Shown: positions 6,380-13,485 of the stretch, in pieces
How positions within the stretch are numbered: the stretch's first letter is position 1
Layout: each line of letters opens with the position of its first letter
Assembly (NCBI GenBank): GCA_051881075.1
Contig: JBJEPE010000044.1
Coordinates: 1 to 14,704 of the forward strand
Direction of reading: 5' to 3'
DNA from: RUG14223 sp051881075
GTDB lineage: Bacteria > Bacillota > Clostridia > Oscillospirales > Acutalibacteraceae
DNA length: 14,704 nucleotides
Notes under the pieces: model-generated
Databases searched by the model: none
Seen by the model: the letters and a program-made list of their open reading frames with translations, nothing else
What the model was told of the DNA's origin: nothing
Made by a program: the position numbers and the translations under genes

Positions 6380-6799
6380 TTGCCAAAGAAAGATGTAGGA
6401 TATTTAATTAAAAATATCAATGACAAGTTGAAAATAAAAGCAGATGCAGATTTAAAAAGGTATAATCTAACATTTACTCAAAGCCGTGTGTTGGCATTTT
6501 TGAGTAGTAAAGGCGGTCAGGCAACACAAAAGGAAATTGAGGTTTTTTTAGAGGTATCTCATCCTACGGTCGTCGGTATTGTTTCACGAATGGAGCAAAA
6601 TGGTTATCTAACGACTTGTATTGACGATATAGATAAGAGAAATAAAATTGTTAAATTTACAAAGCAAGCAGAAGAAATCGGAATTGATCTGGAGCAGAAT
6701 ATGCTTGAGAATGAAAAAATGCTACTTGCACCGTTATCAGCTGAGGACGCAAAACATTTGAAAGAAATGCTGATTAAAATTTATACTAATTTGGAATAA
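6380..6799 (+). CDS. MarR family transcriptional regulator
   Basis: 139 residues, the usual MarR size. The winged-helix core spans about residues 30-95: FTQSRVLAFL, then QKEIEVFLEVSHPTVVGIVSRMEQNGYL (helix-turn-helix in the middle), then the wing with DDIDKRNKIVKFT, where Asp-x-Arg is the conserved family feature. Flanking helices form the dimer interface. The start is TTG at 6380, placed 7 nt after AAGGAGGTG (6364-6372). It is transcribed from a consensus promoter overlapped by a palindrome that recurs in front of ABC3, which implies autoregulation and control of the ABC3-ABC4 exporter. AT-rich codon use (GAA, AAA, ATT) matches ABC3-ABC4 and differs from ABC1-ABC2. The effector ligand is unknown. 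Confidence 0.9.
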   Translation: MPKKDVGYLIKNINDKLKIKADADLKRYNLTFTQSRVLAFLSSKGGQATQKEIEVFLEVSHPTVVGIVSRMEQNGYLTTCIDDIDKRNKIVKFTKQAEEIGIDLEQNMLENEKMLLAPLSAEDAKHLKEMLIKIYTNLE

Positions 6800-6800
6800 G

Positions 6801-6833
6801 AAAGCCGATATTCATTCGGCTTTATTTTAAAAT
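6801..6833 (+). terminator. Terminator or attenuator between marR and ABC3
   Basis: An 8-bp stem AAAGCCGA/TCGGCTTT (6801-6808/6816-6823) starts right after the marR stop and is followed by ATTTTAAAAT. The U-tract is short, so it may only partly stop transcription, leaving ABC3-ABC4 to be read both from the marR promoter and from a local one. Confidence 0.6.
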
Positions 6834-6835
6834 AA

Positions 6836-6855
6836 ATATGTAGCGTGCTACATAT
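6836..6855. promoter_or_regulatory. Putative MarR operator O2 (upstream of ABC3)
   Basis: Perfect 9-bp arms ATATGTAGC (6836-6844) and GCTACATAT (6847-6855) around a GT centre. The inner 14 bp are the reverse complement of O1. The site lies just upstream of the ABC3 ribosome-binding site. I see only a weak promoter in front of it (TTCATT 6811-6816 and TAAATA 6833-6838), so the exact start is uncertain. Confidence 0.7.
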
Positions 6856-6872
6856 ATAATAAGGAGGATTTT

Positions 6873-8651
6873 ATGCTTAAAACATTATTGAGGAGCCTGC
6901 GAGAATATAAAAAAGGCTCCATTATTACAATTTCGCTATCAATACTTGAAGCGGCTTTTGAAATTTTGATACCGCTTTGTATGGCAGAGCTTATTGATAA
7001 AGGCATAGAACTTGGAGAAATGAATGCCGTGTGGAAATTCGGTATAGCACTTTTGATTTTTGCCGCACTTCAGCTTTTAACAGGTATGCTTTCAGCCCAT
7101 ATTGCAGCAAAAACATCTGTCGGCTTTTCGGCAAATTTACGACAGGATATGTACGATAATGTACAAACCTTTGCTTTTTCAAACATTGATAAATTTTCAA
7201 CTGCTTCTATCGTTACCCGCCTGACTACTGATGTCACAAATATTCAGAATTCATATCAAATGCTTATCCGAATGGCGGTAAGGGGTCCTGTAATGTTGGC
7301 TTTTTCTATGCTTGTGTCATTTAACATAAACAGTACGATTGCGTGGATTTTCTTTGCGGTTATCCCTATTATGGCAATACTATTGTACTTGATTATTAAA
7401 AATGTAAATCCAACTTTTAAGCGTGTTTTTCAAACCTATGATAACTTAAACAATATTGTGCAGGAAGATATACGGGGTATTCGAGTTGTTAAATCATTTA
7501 ATCGTGAAGATTATGAAATCAAAAAATTTAAGAAAGTGTCAAACAGTATTTACAAAGATTTTTCAAAAGGTGAACGGCTTCTTGCTTTTAACTCACCAAT
7601 TATGCAATTATTCATGTATGCGTGTATGATACTGATTTCTTGGATTGGTGCGAAAGCGATTGTTGCAAGCGGTAACAACGAATTGCTTGGTATGACAACG
7701 GGAGATTTAACCGCATTATTTTCCTATTCCATGCAGATATTGACAAGCCTTATGATGCTTTCTATGGTATTTGCAATGATTACGATTTCATTATCTTCAG
7801 CCCGTAGAATTGCCGAAGTTTTGGAAGAAAAAACCAGCATCACCAATCCGAAAAATCCTATTTTTACAGTAAAAGACGGTTCCATTTGCTTTAATAATGT
7901 TGATTTTGTTTATGCCTCAAAAGCTGATAAGAAAGTGCTTGACAGCATTAACCTCCATATCGCATCCGGCGAAACAGTAGGTATTATTGGTGCAACAGGC
8001 TCTTCAAAATCAAGCCTTGTGCAACTTATTCCCCGCCTATACGATGTGACAGGCGGAAGTTTAACTCTTGGTGGCGTAGATGTGAGGAATTATGACCTCG
8101 ACACACTTCGCAATTCTGTTGCTATGGTACTTCAAAAAAATGAATTGTTTGCAGGTACAATAAAAGATAATTTGCGTTGGGGTAACGAAAAGGCCACCGA
8201 TGAAGAAATCGAACACGCTTGTCATCTTGCCTGTGCAGACGAATTTATTCAGAAATTTCCCGATAAATACGATACTTATATCGAACAGGGTGGAAGCAAT
8301 GTGTCAGGCGGACAAAAACAACGGCTTTGCATTGCCCGTGCATTGCTAAAAAATCCAAAGGTTTTAATTTTAGATGACTCGACAAGTGCAGTTGATACTA
8401 AAACAGATGCTGCTATTCAAAAGTCCTTTTCCGAATACATTCCAGACACGACCAAAATAATCATTGCGCAGCGATTAAGCTCGGTTGAAAACGCAGACAA
8501 AATTGTTGTCTTGGATGACGGTAAGATAAAAGCTGTCGGTACACATACCGAACTTCTGAACACTTGTGATATTTACCGTGAGGTATATGAGTCTCAAAAG
8601 AAAGGAGAAGAAAAAAATGAAAAAATCTCAAAGGATTCCGGCAACGGATAA
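6873..8651 (+). CDS. ABC exporter half-transporter, degenerate-site subunit (ABC3)
   Basis: 592 residues: a membrane domain (about 15-310) and an ATPase domain (about 335-575) with a lysine-rich tail. Walker A reads GATGSSKSS at 373-381, with Ser where the Gly before the Lys is usual. The signature is VSGGQ at 477-481. Walker B ends LDD, so Asp502 replaces the catalytic Glu, and the switch residue is Gln533 instead of His. It is therefore the structural equivalent of ABC1. AAGGAGG stands just before ATG 6873. Its end overlaps the ABC4 start by 35 nt. It follows MarR operator O2. Codon use is GAA/ATT/TTT-rich compared with ABC1, which suggests a separate origin. Most likely it forms a drug or lipid exporter with ABC4; the substrate is not evident. 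Confidence 0.92.
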   Translation: MLKTLLRSLREYKKGSIITISLSILEAAFEILIPLCMAELIDKGIELGEMNAVWKFGIALLIFAALQLLTGMLSAHIAAKTSVGFSANLRQDMYDNVQTFAFSNIDKFSTASIVTRLTTDVTNIQNSYQMLIRMAVRGPVMLAFSMLVSFNINSTIAWIFFAVIPIMAILLYLIIKNVNPTFKRVFQTYDNLNNIVQEDIRGIRVVKSFNREDYEIKKFKKVSNSIYKDFSKGERLLAFNSPIMQLFMYACMILISWIGAKAIVASGNNELLGMTTGDLTALFSYSMQILTSLMMLSMVFAMITISLSSARRIAEVLEEKTSITNPKNPIFTVKDGSICFNNVDFVYASKADKKVLDSINLHIASGETVGIIGATGSSKSSLVQLIPRLYDVTGGSLTLGGVDVRNYDLDTLRNSVAMVLQKNELFAGTIKDNLRWGNEKATDEEIEHACHLACADEFIQKFPDKYDTYIEQGGSNVSGGQKQRLCIARALLKNPKVLILDDSTSAVDTKTDAAIQKSFSEYIPDTTKIIIAQRLSSVENADKIVVLDDGKIKAVGTHTELLNTCDIYREVYESQKKGEEKNEKISKDSGNG

Positions 8652-10557
8652 AAATTCGGTTGGAGCATCCGAAAAAAAACAGTTTGACCCAAAAACACTC
8701 CGCAGAATAATTTTGTATATGAAGGACTATAAAGGACAGCTTGTTTTTGTAGTAGTTTGCATATTGTTAAGTGCGGCTGCTTCTGCCGTATCCTCTCTTT
8801 TTCTGCAATCTCTTATTGACGATTATATTGTGCCTTTGCTCGGTACATCTGCTCCTGTATTTTCGGGACTTTTAAAAGCTTTAATAGTAATCGGTGCCCT
8901 TTATCTTATCGGTGTGTTGTCAAATTTGTTCTATAACAGAGTTATGGTTACGATTGCGCAGGGCACGCTGAGAAAAATTCGTGATGAAATGTTTGAGAAA
9001 ATGCAAAGGCTGCCCATTCGTGCCTTTGATACCCGCACACACGGCGAAATCATGAGTCTTTACACTAATGATACCGATACACTTCGCCAAATGATTGCAC
9101 AATCTATGGCTCAGCTTATTTCTTCTGTATTTACTATTGTCGCAGTATTTATTTGTATGCTTTATATCAGCGTATGGCTTACTCTTGTTGCCGTACTCGT
9201 TATGGTTTTAATTTTACAGCTTGTAAAAATTATATCCAAAAAAATCAGCGTGTATTTTATGAAACAGCAAGAAACTCTTGCCGATGTGAACGGCTATGTA
9301 GAGGAAATGGTAAACGGCCAAAAGGTTATAAAAGTATTTTGTCACGAAGAAACAGCAAAAGAAGAATTGCGTGAAAAAAATAAAGCGTGGGCTAAGAGTG
9401 CGGCAAGCGCCAACGGATATGCAAACTCTATGATGCCTATGATGAACGCTCTCGGTTATATTCAGTATGTTGTTATTGCCATTCTCGGTGCTTATATGGC
9501 AATCTCAGGTACGACGAATATTGGGCTTACAGGAGCAGGAACTCTGACACTTGGTGCTATTGCTTCATTTTTGACCCTTTCCCGAAATTTCACAAATCCC
9601 ATTTCACAGATTTCCAACCAATTCAATTCTATTGTAACTGCCCTTGCAGGTGCTTCCCGTATCTTTGCCTTTATGGATGAAGAACCGGAAACCGATGACG
9701 GATATGTAACGCTTGTCAATGCCAAAGAAGTTGACGGAAAAATCACAGAAGTTGAACAGCGGACAGGAATATGGGCGTGGAAACATCCGCACAGTGACGG
9801 AAGTATTACCTATACAAAACTTGAAGGTAGAATTGTTTTTGACAGCGTAGATTTCAGCTATGTACCCGAAAAGCAAATACTATATGACATTTCTATTTAT
9901 GCAGAGCCCGGACAAAAAATTGCCTTTGTTGGGGCAACAGGTGCCGGTAAGACTACCATTACAAATCTTATTAACCGTTTTTATGATATTGCGGACGGTA
10001 AAATCCGATATGACGGCATTAACATAAACAAAATCAAAAAAGCAGATCTTCGCCGTTCTCTCGGAGTTGTCTTACAAGAAGTTAATCTGTTTACTGGAAC
10101 GGTTATGGAAAATTTGCGTTACGGTAATCCCGACGCTACCGATGAAGATTGCATTGCCGCTGCAAAGCTGGCAAACGCAGACGGTTTTATCAGAAGATTA
10201 CCGCAGGGATATAACACGGTATTGAAGGGCAACGGCAGTGGGCTTTCACAAGGACAAAGACAGCTTGTTTCAATAGCCCGTGCTGCAGTATCTAATCCGC
10301 CCGTTATGATTTTAGATGAAGCTACCTCATCTATTGATACACGAACCGAAGCCTTAGTGCAGGACGGTATGGATAAGCTTATGAAAGGCAGAACTGTCTT
10401 TGTTATAGCGCACCGCCTTTCAACAATAAAGAATGCCGATATCATATTGGTATTAAAGGACGGCAATATTATAGAACAGGGCAATCATAAGGAGCTACTT
10501 GCAAAGGGTGGCTTCTATGCTGAGCTATATAACAGTCAATTTGACAAAACCGCCTGA
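8617..10557 (+). CDS. ABC exporter half-transporter, catalytic subunit (ABC4), chimeric C-terminus
   Basis: 646 residues from ATG 8617, which has AAGGAG 9 nt upstream; the frame opens earlier at 8566, but without a better site. After a membrane domain (about 40-350) comes an approximately 45-residue linker (358-402, containing two Trp) absent from ABC2, then the ATPase domain: Walker A GATGAGKTT at 439-447, signature LSQGQ at 543-547, Walker B MILDE with Glu568, and switch His599. This is the catalytic partner of ABC3 in a heterodimer. Its last 51 residues differ from those of ABC2 at only two positions (Asp to Asn and Ile to Thr), although the preceding domains are merely homologous. The DNA shows the same jump at about 10398, so the C-terminus appears to come from ABC2 or a close relative by recombination. 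Confidence 0.93.
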   Translation: MKKSQRIPATDKNSVGASEKKQFDPKTLRRIILYMKDYKGQLVFVVVCILLSAAASAVSSLFLQSLIDDYIVPLLGTSAPVFSGLLKALIVIGALYLIGVLSNLFYNRVMVTIAQGTLRKIRDEMFEKMQRLPIRAFDTRTHGEIMSLYTNDTDTLRQMIAQSMAQLISSVFTIVAVFICMLYISVWLTLVAVLVMVLILQLVKIISKKISVYFMKQQETLADVNGYVEEMVNGQKVIKVFCHEETAKEELREKNKAWAKSAASANGYANSMMPMMNALGYIQYVVIAILGAYMAISGTTNIGLTGAGTLTLGAIASFLTLSRNFTNPISQISNQFNSIVTALAGASRIFAFMDEEPETDDGYVTLVNAKEVDGKITEVEQRTGIWAWKHPHSDGSITYTKLEGRIVFDSVDFSYVPEKQILYDISIYAEPGQKIAFVGATGAGKTTITNLINRFYDIADGKIRYDGININKIKKADLRRSLGVVLQEVNLFTGTVMENLRYGNPDATDEDCIAAAKLANADGFIRRLPQGYNTVLKGNGSGLSQGQRQLVSIARAAVSNPPVMILDEATSSIDTRTEALVQDGMDKLMKGRTVFVIAHRLSTIKNADIILVLKDGNIIEQGNHKELLAKGGFYAELYNSQFDKTA

Positions 10558-10837
10558 TGTGCTATATCCGTAATCTTTGCAATATGCAAAAATATTATAA
10601 TATGCAGGTTAAGCAAAACGCCAATGATCATATACCGTAATAAAAATAATTGTCAACATTATTTTTTGCCCTCTTATAAATATAAAATTTCAAATCCATC
10701 CGATTACGGTTATTTACGGCGTTTGTACCTATACACCACAAAGGGGCTGTCTTACTAACATCTCTCACAAACATAAACCTGGCAGCCCCAAAGGTGCTAT
10801 AACCCCATAAGGATAAACACTTAAAAATAAGCTTTAA
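10398..10837 (+). repeat. Direct repeat R, copy 2: ABC4 3' end plus downstream flank
   Basis: Second copy of the 440-nt repeat at 5626-6065, exactly 4772 nt away. It covers the last 53 codons of ABC4 and 280 nt beyond the stop. The non-coding part, counted from the stop codon, is identical to copy 1 as read base by base, including the promoter-like site (10627-10656 minus strand) and the hairpin at 10743-10751/10781-10789. At 10838 the copies part, and a terminator hairpin starts at once. Confidence 0.95.
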
Positions 10838-10933
10838 TTTAGCCGAGAGTATAGGTTGAAACACTCTCGGCTATTTAAATACTGTATTCAGTTGTGGCTC
10901 AACTCAGCGATAAACCGGAAGTTGTCTAATTGT
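10558..10933. other. Non-coding stretch downstream of ABC4
   Basis: It consists of repeat R copy 2 up to 10837, a strong hairpin at 10840-10873, and about 60 nt in which I see nothing beyond AT-rich spacer. The minus-strand frame across 10628-10864 is repeat sequence without a ribosome-binding site and is not called as a gene. Confidence 0.7.
10840..10876. terminator. Strong hairpin, probable exporter operon terminator
   Basis: A perfect 11-bp stem (10840-10850/10863-10873, TAGCCGAGAGT/ACTCTCGGCTA) with a 12-nt loop lies immediately after repeat R copy 2. U-tracts are short on both sides (TTTAAAT on the plus strand, AAATTAAAG on the minus). It lies between convergent genes, so it may serve the exporter operon, the cysteine hydrolase gene, or both. 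Confidence 0.55.
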
Positions 10934-11383
10934 TTACCTCAGTATTACCCCTAATTTTTCAAGGTTTTCTTTTGTTTTTTCAAATCGTGGCAAATTAGAT
11001 ACACCTACACAACTCAATAGAATAGAAACAAAGAAGCCACACTTCATTGCACCTTTTGCGCTTGCATTAATACACAAATTTCCATCTACACCTATCATTT
11101 CTATCTCTGAAATACTCTTTGTTTTAAGATATGAAATCAATTCTTTGGATGAAAAAGCATCTGCCTGATCTTTACAAAACACATTATCTGATGCAAGAAA
11201 GAGTTCATCCGCAAACTCATCTGTGACTGTTCCGCTACGAAGCTTCTTCGTATTCTTTATATATACAATATCATACTGGTGCTTTTGAGCTTCGATTATT
11301 CGTTCATTAATTTTCTCTACTATATCGGTTTCATACTTTGAAATATATGACTTTTGAATATCTATAACCAATAATGCTTTCAT
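10934..11383 (-). CDS. Isochorismatase-like cysteine hydrolase
   Basis: 149 residues, short but complete for the isochorismatase/nicotinamidase superfamily of alpha/beta hydrolases acting on amide or enol-ether bonds. The expected catalytic triad is visible: Asp8 in LLVIDIQ, Lys71 in CKDQADAF, and Cys104 in GVDGNLCINASAKGA, the family's nucleophile segment. The family also includes carbamoylases and ureidoacrylate hydrolases, and I cannot tell the substrate from sequence. ATG 11383 has AAGGAG close upstream. It is convergent with the exporter operon and about 140 nt away from the neighbouring HTH gene, so it is probably a separate unit. Codon use is AT-rich, like the marR-ABC3-ABC4 cassette, which leaves open that it was also acquired. 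Confidence 0.82.
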   Translation of the reverse strand: MKALLVIDIQKSYISKYETDIVEKINERIIEAQKHQYDIVYIKNTKKLRSGTVTDEFADELFLASDNVFCKDQADAFSSKELISYLKTKSISEIEMIGVDGNLCINASAKGAMKCGFFVSILLSCVGVSNLPRFEKTKENLEKLGVILR

Positions 11384-11521
11384 ATTTCTCCTTTTTCTTA
11401 TAAATTCCGACTTATTTGTTGCGAGGTTTATTTTATTGCTACTCTGTATATTTTTCTACGTGTTTTCACTGTATGTAAGGGGCGGCATAGGATTCCCCCA
11501 TTTATATAAAATTTTCATGTT

Positions 11522-11737
11522 TTATTCGCTCTTTCTATATTCAAGAATATCTCCCGGCTGACAGTCCAAGGCTTCGCACAGCTTAATAAGTGTAGATATT
11601 TTTAGTGCCTTAGCCTTACCGTTTTTAAGTACCGAAACATTTGCAAGCGTTATGCCTACTCTCTCCGCCAGTTCGGTCACGCTCATCTTGCGTTTGGCAA
11701 GCATAACGTCTATATTAAAGATGATTTCCCCTTCCAT
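11522..11737 (-). CDS. YozG-like Cro/CI (XRE) helix-turn-helix regulator
   Basis: 71 residues, almost entirely one Cro/CI-type DNA-binding domain: MLAKRKMSVTELAERVGIT (helices 1-2), then LANVSVLKNGKAKALKISTL (recognition helix and following turn), then LIKLCEALDCQPGDILEY, the standard end of the HTH_26/YozG class. No ligand domain is present. It follows the DUF2975 gene by 9 nt, and its Shine-Dalgarno AGGAGG overlaps that gene's TAG stop, so translation is coupled. This gene pair is common in Firmicutes, where the regulator probably controls its own operon in concert with the membrane protein. The inverted repeat around the operon's promoter is a candidate target. Confidence 0.9.
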   Translation of the reverse strand: MEGEIIFNIDVMLAKRKMSVTELAERVGITLANVSVLKNGKAKALKISTLIKLCEALDCQPGDILEYRKSE

Positions 11738-11746
11738 TACTACCTC

Positions 11747-12226
11747 CTATATAGTCAAGTCACTCTGATCCTGTAGCACTGCCGCCTTTTTTATTAAACG
11801 TGACAGCACGGCGGCCGCAATGGCAACAGCAATACCGATGAAAATAATCATAAAAGACATAATCAGAACTGACGGATGATTCATATCTAAAAGCAAAAAT
11901 ATAATATTACCTATAAAAAACAATAATGAATCACCTGCCGCTAATACTGATACCCATTTGAATATGACTGCATTTTCATTAGAAAATGACTTATCAAGTC
12001 CTATATTTTTAGCTACCCTCCAGCCCAAGAATAGAGCTACAAAGCACGGCACGCCGGTAATCCAAAGAAATACCAGCCACGGGGTGTACCAATAGCTAAA
12101 CTCCGCATAACGTTCTATTATATCCTTGCCAAGCGACGGTATTACAACGGCATATATTATTAAGCCGCAGATACCAAGGCCAATGACAATGCACTTGAGC
12201 CATCTTGAAAGTGTTTTTTGTTCCAT
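11747..12226 (-). CDS. DUF2975 family membrane protein
   Basis: 159 residues with four predicted membrane segments (about 12-32, 47-67, 88-113 and 118-142), a layout typical of DUF2975, whose molecular role is unknown. The segments are joined by short loops; the conserved F-x-x-x-NA-x-x-x-K-like stretch (SFSNENAVIFKW, about 81-92) separates the two hairpins. ATG 12226 is preceded by AAGAAGG at 8 nt. It is the first gene of an operon with the YozG-like regulator and has a consensus promoter. DUF2975-HTH pairs recur widely in Firmicutes, suggesting that the membrane protein senses or modulates the regulator, but that is inference. Family assignment rests on topology plus gene neighbour. Confidence 0.82.
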   Translation of the reverse strand: MEQKTLSRWLKCIVIGLGICGLIIYAVVIPSLGKDIIERYAEFSYWYTPWLVFLWITGVPCFVALFLGWRVAKNIGLDKSFSNENAVIFKWVSVLAAGDSLLFFIGNIIFLLLDMNHPSVLIMSFMIIFIGIAVAIAAAVLSRLIKKAAVLQDQSDLTI

Positions 12227-12251
12227 AAAAGCAACCTTCTTTCTTTATTTC

Positions 12252-12289
12252 TATTGACATTATAACACCGTTTCGTTCGTATGTCAATA
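12252..12289. promoter_or_regulatory. Inverted repeat spanning the DUF2975-HTH promoter (candidate operator)
   Basis: Perfect 9-bp arms TATTGACAT (12252-12260) and ATGTCAATA (12281-12289) lie 20 nt apart. On the minus strand one arm contains the -35 box and the other begins within the -10 box, so a regulator gripping both arms would occlude the polymerase. The encoded Cro/CI protein is the obvious candidate. Confidence 0.5.
12259..12287 (-). promoter_or_regulatory. Consensus promoter of the DUF2975-HTH operon
   Basis: On the minus strand a perfect TTGACA (12287-12282) and a perfect TATAAT (12264-12259) are separated by 17 nt. The start would lie near 12252, about 26 nt before the ATG. Confidence 0.88.
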
Positions 12290-12330
12290 ACAATTTATCG
12301 TATTACAATAAATTATTATTAAGTCAGATA

Positions 12331-12360
12331 AAAAACGGCAAAGGTTTTACCCTATGCCGC
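12331..12360 (-). terminator. Rho-independent terminator of the glucokinase gene
   Basis: On the minus strand CGGCATAGG and CCTTTGCCG pair (one internal T-T mismatch) around a GTAAAA loop and are followed by six T. It lies 18 nt beyond the glucokinase stop codon. Confidence 0.78.
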
Positions 12361-12377
12361 TTAACAAGTTATTTAAT

Positions 12378-13346
12378 TTAACATCCGAAGTTATTTTCAA
12401 GTAATGCCGCACCGATTATACCTGCGTCGTTGCCAAGCTGTGCAACGCATATCTGCGTTTGATTGTCGTTATGCTTAGTGTATCTTTCCTTTTCTATTAT
12501 CTTTCTGAGCGGTAATATCAGATTATCGCCTTCACGACTTATACCCCCGCCTATACAAATTATTTCAGGCTGAAATACGTTTATAATATTCGTAAGTCCG
12601 CAAGCAAGATAGCCGATATACTCATTAACCACCGCACTGCCAAGCTCATCGCCTGCCTTATGAGCTTTAAACGCCGTTGCGCCGTTTACGTTATTTACAT
12701 TGCCTGAACAATATGACAGCAAGCAAGCCGCTTTATCGGGATTTTCTTCAATAGCCTTTTTAGTTAAATTGATAAGTCCTGTTGCAGAAGCATATGCCTC
12801 CCAACAGCCCTTACGTCCACACTGGCACGGCAGACCGTTATACACTATAACAACGTGTCCCATCTCGCCGCCGGCGTAGTTACTGCCCGAATACAGCTTG
12901 CCGCCTATGATAATTCCTCCGCCAACGCCTGTACCAAGTGTAATGGCAACGGAGTTTGTAGTATTCTTGAGTGCGCCTGCCACAAATTCACCGTATGCGG
13001 CGGCGTTTGCATCGTTCTCTATATATACCTTTTTGCCGAGGCGTTCCTCCATCATTTTAACGAGGTTCCAGTTATGGAAGAACAGATTTACCGAATACTC
13101 TACAATGCCGGTAATGGGATTTACCGCACCGGGTACGCCTATTCCCACAGAGCTTATATCGTCTAATGTCAAGCCTGCTTTTTTTACTGCCAATCGGGAT
13201 ATCTCTGCCATAGAGTCGCAGATAGACTCCTCAGGACGCGGCACATTTGTCTTGCACTCAGCTTTTGCTATTATCTTATGCTCTTCATTGACCACACCTG
13301 CAACAATGTTGGTTCCACCTAAGTCGATTCCTAAATAATAACTCAT
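12378..13346 (-). CDS. glcK: ROK family glucokinase
   Basis: 322 residues, the normal size of Firmicutes ROK glucokinases, which phosphorylate glucose to glucose 6-phosphate with ATP in the cytoplasm. The N-terminal phosphate-binding loop DLGGTN is at 8-13. The GIGVPG segment is at 68-73 and the catalytic Asp112 in ENDANAAA. LGTGVGGG spans 137-144. The sugar-binding Glu161 and zinc ligand His164 are in GGEMGH, and the ROK zinc signature C-x-C-G-x-x-G-C (Cys174, Cys176, Cys181) is followed by WEAYAS. No N-terminal HTH is present, so it is an enzyme rather than a ROK repressor. ATG 13346 has GAGGTAGT upstream. The gene is monocistronic, with its own terminator. Other hexose specificity (mannose, N-acetylmannosamine) cannot be excluded; the symbol follows the family, not a direct match. 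Confidence 0.9.
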   Translation of the reverse strand: MSYYLGIDLGGTNIVAGVVNEEHKIIAKAECKTNVPRPEESICDSMAEISRLAVKKAGLTLDDISSVGIGVPGAVNPITGIVEYSVNLFFHNWNLVKMMEERLGKKVYIENDANAAAYGEFVAGALKNTTNSVAITLGTGVGGGIIIGGKLYSGSNYAGGEMGHVVIVYNGLPCQCGRKGCWEAYASATGLINLTKKAIEENPDKAACLLSYCSGNVNNVNGATAFKAHKAGDELGSAVVNEYIGYLACGLTNIINVFQPEIICIGGGISREGDNLILPLRKIIEKERYTKHNDNQTQICVAQLGNDAGIIGAALLENNFGC

Positions 13347-13457
13347 TAATACTACCTCATCTCAATTTTATATAAAGCCGTACGCCTTAGCGTACAAGCA
13401 TTTTCTTACTGTGTAAATAAGCACAGTTAAGCCACTAACCATATATTTTTATATTAT

Positions 13458-13485
13458 ATTATAACATTTATAATTAATTATTCAA
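13458..13485 (-). promoter_or_regulatory. Possible promoter of the glucokinase gene
   Basis: On the minus strand TTGAAT (13485-13480) and TATAAT (13463-13458) are separated by 16 nt. The surrounding sequence is very AT-rich and offers alternative -10 boxes, so the exact register is uncertain. Confidence 0.4.

Noticed and set aside
5626..10837. Simple single-crossover (Campbell) integration of a circular element at the ABC2 3' end
   Set aside because: That model requires the donor to have carried the same 3' end and 283-nt flank already; the data do not show this. I therefore leave the mechanism open (conversion, duplication with replacement, or import from a relative).
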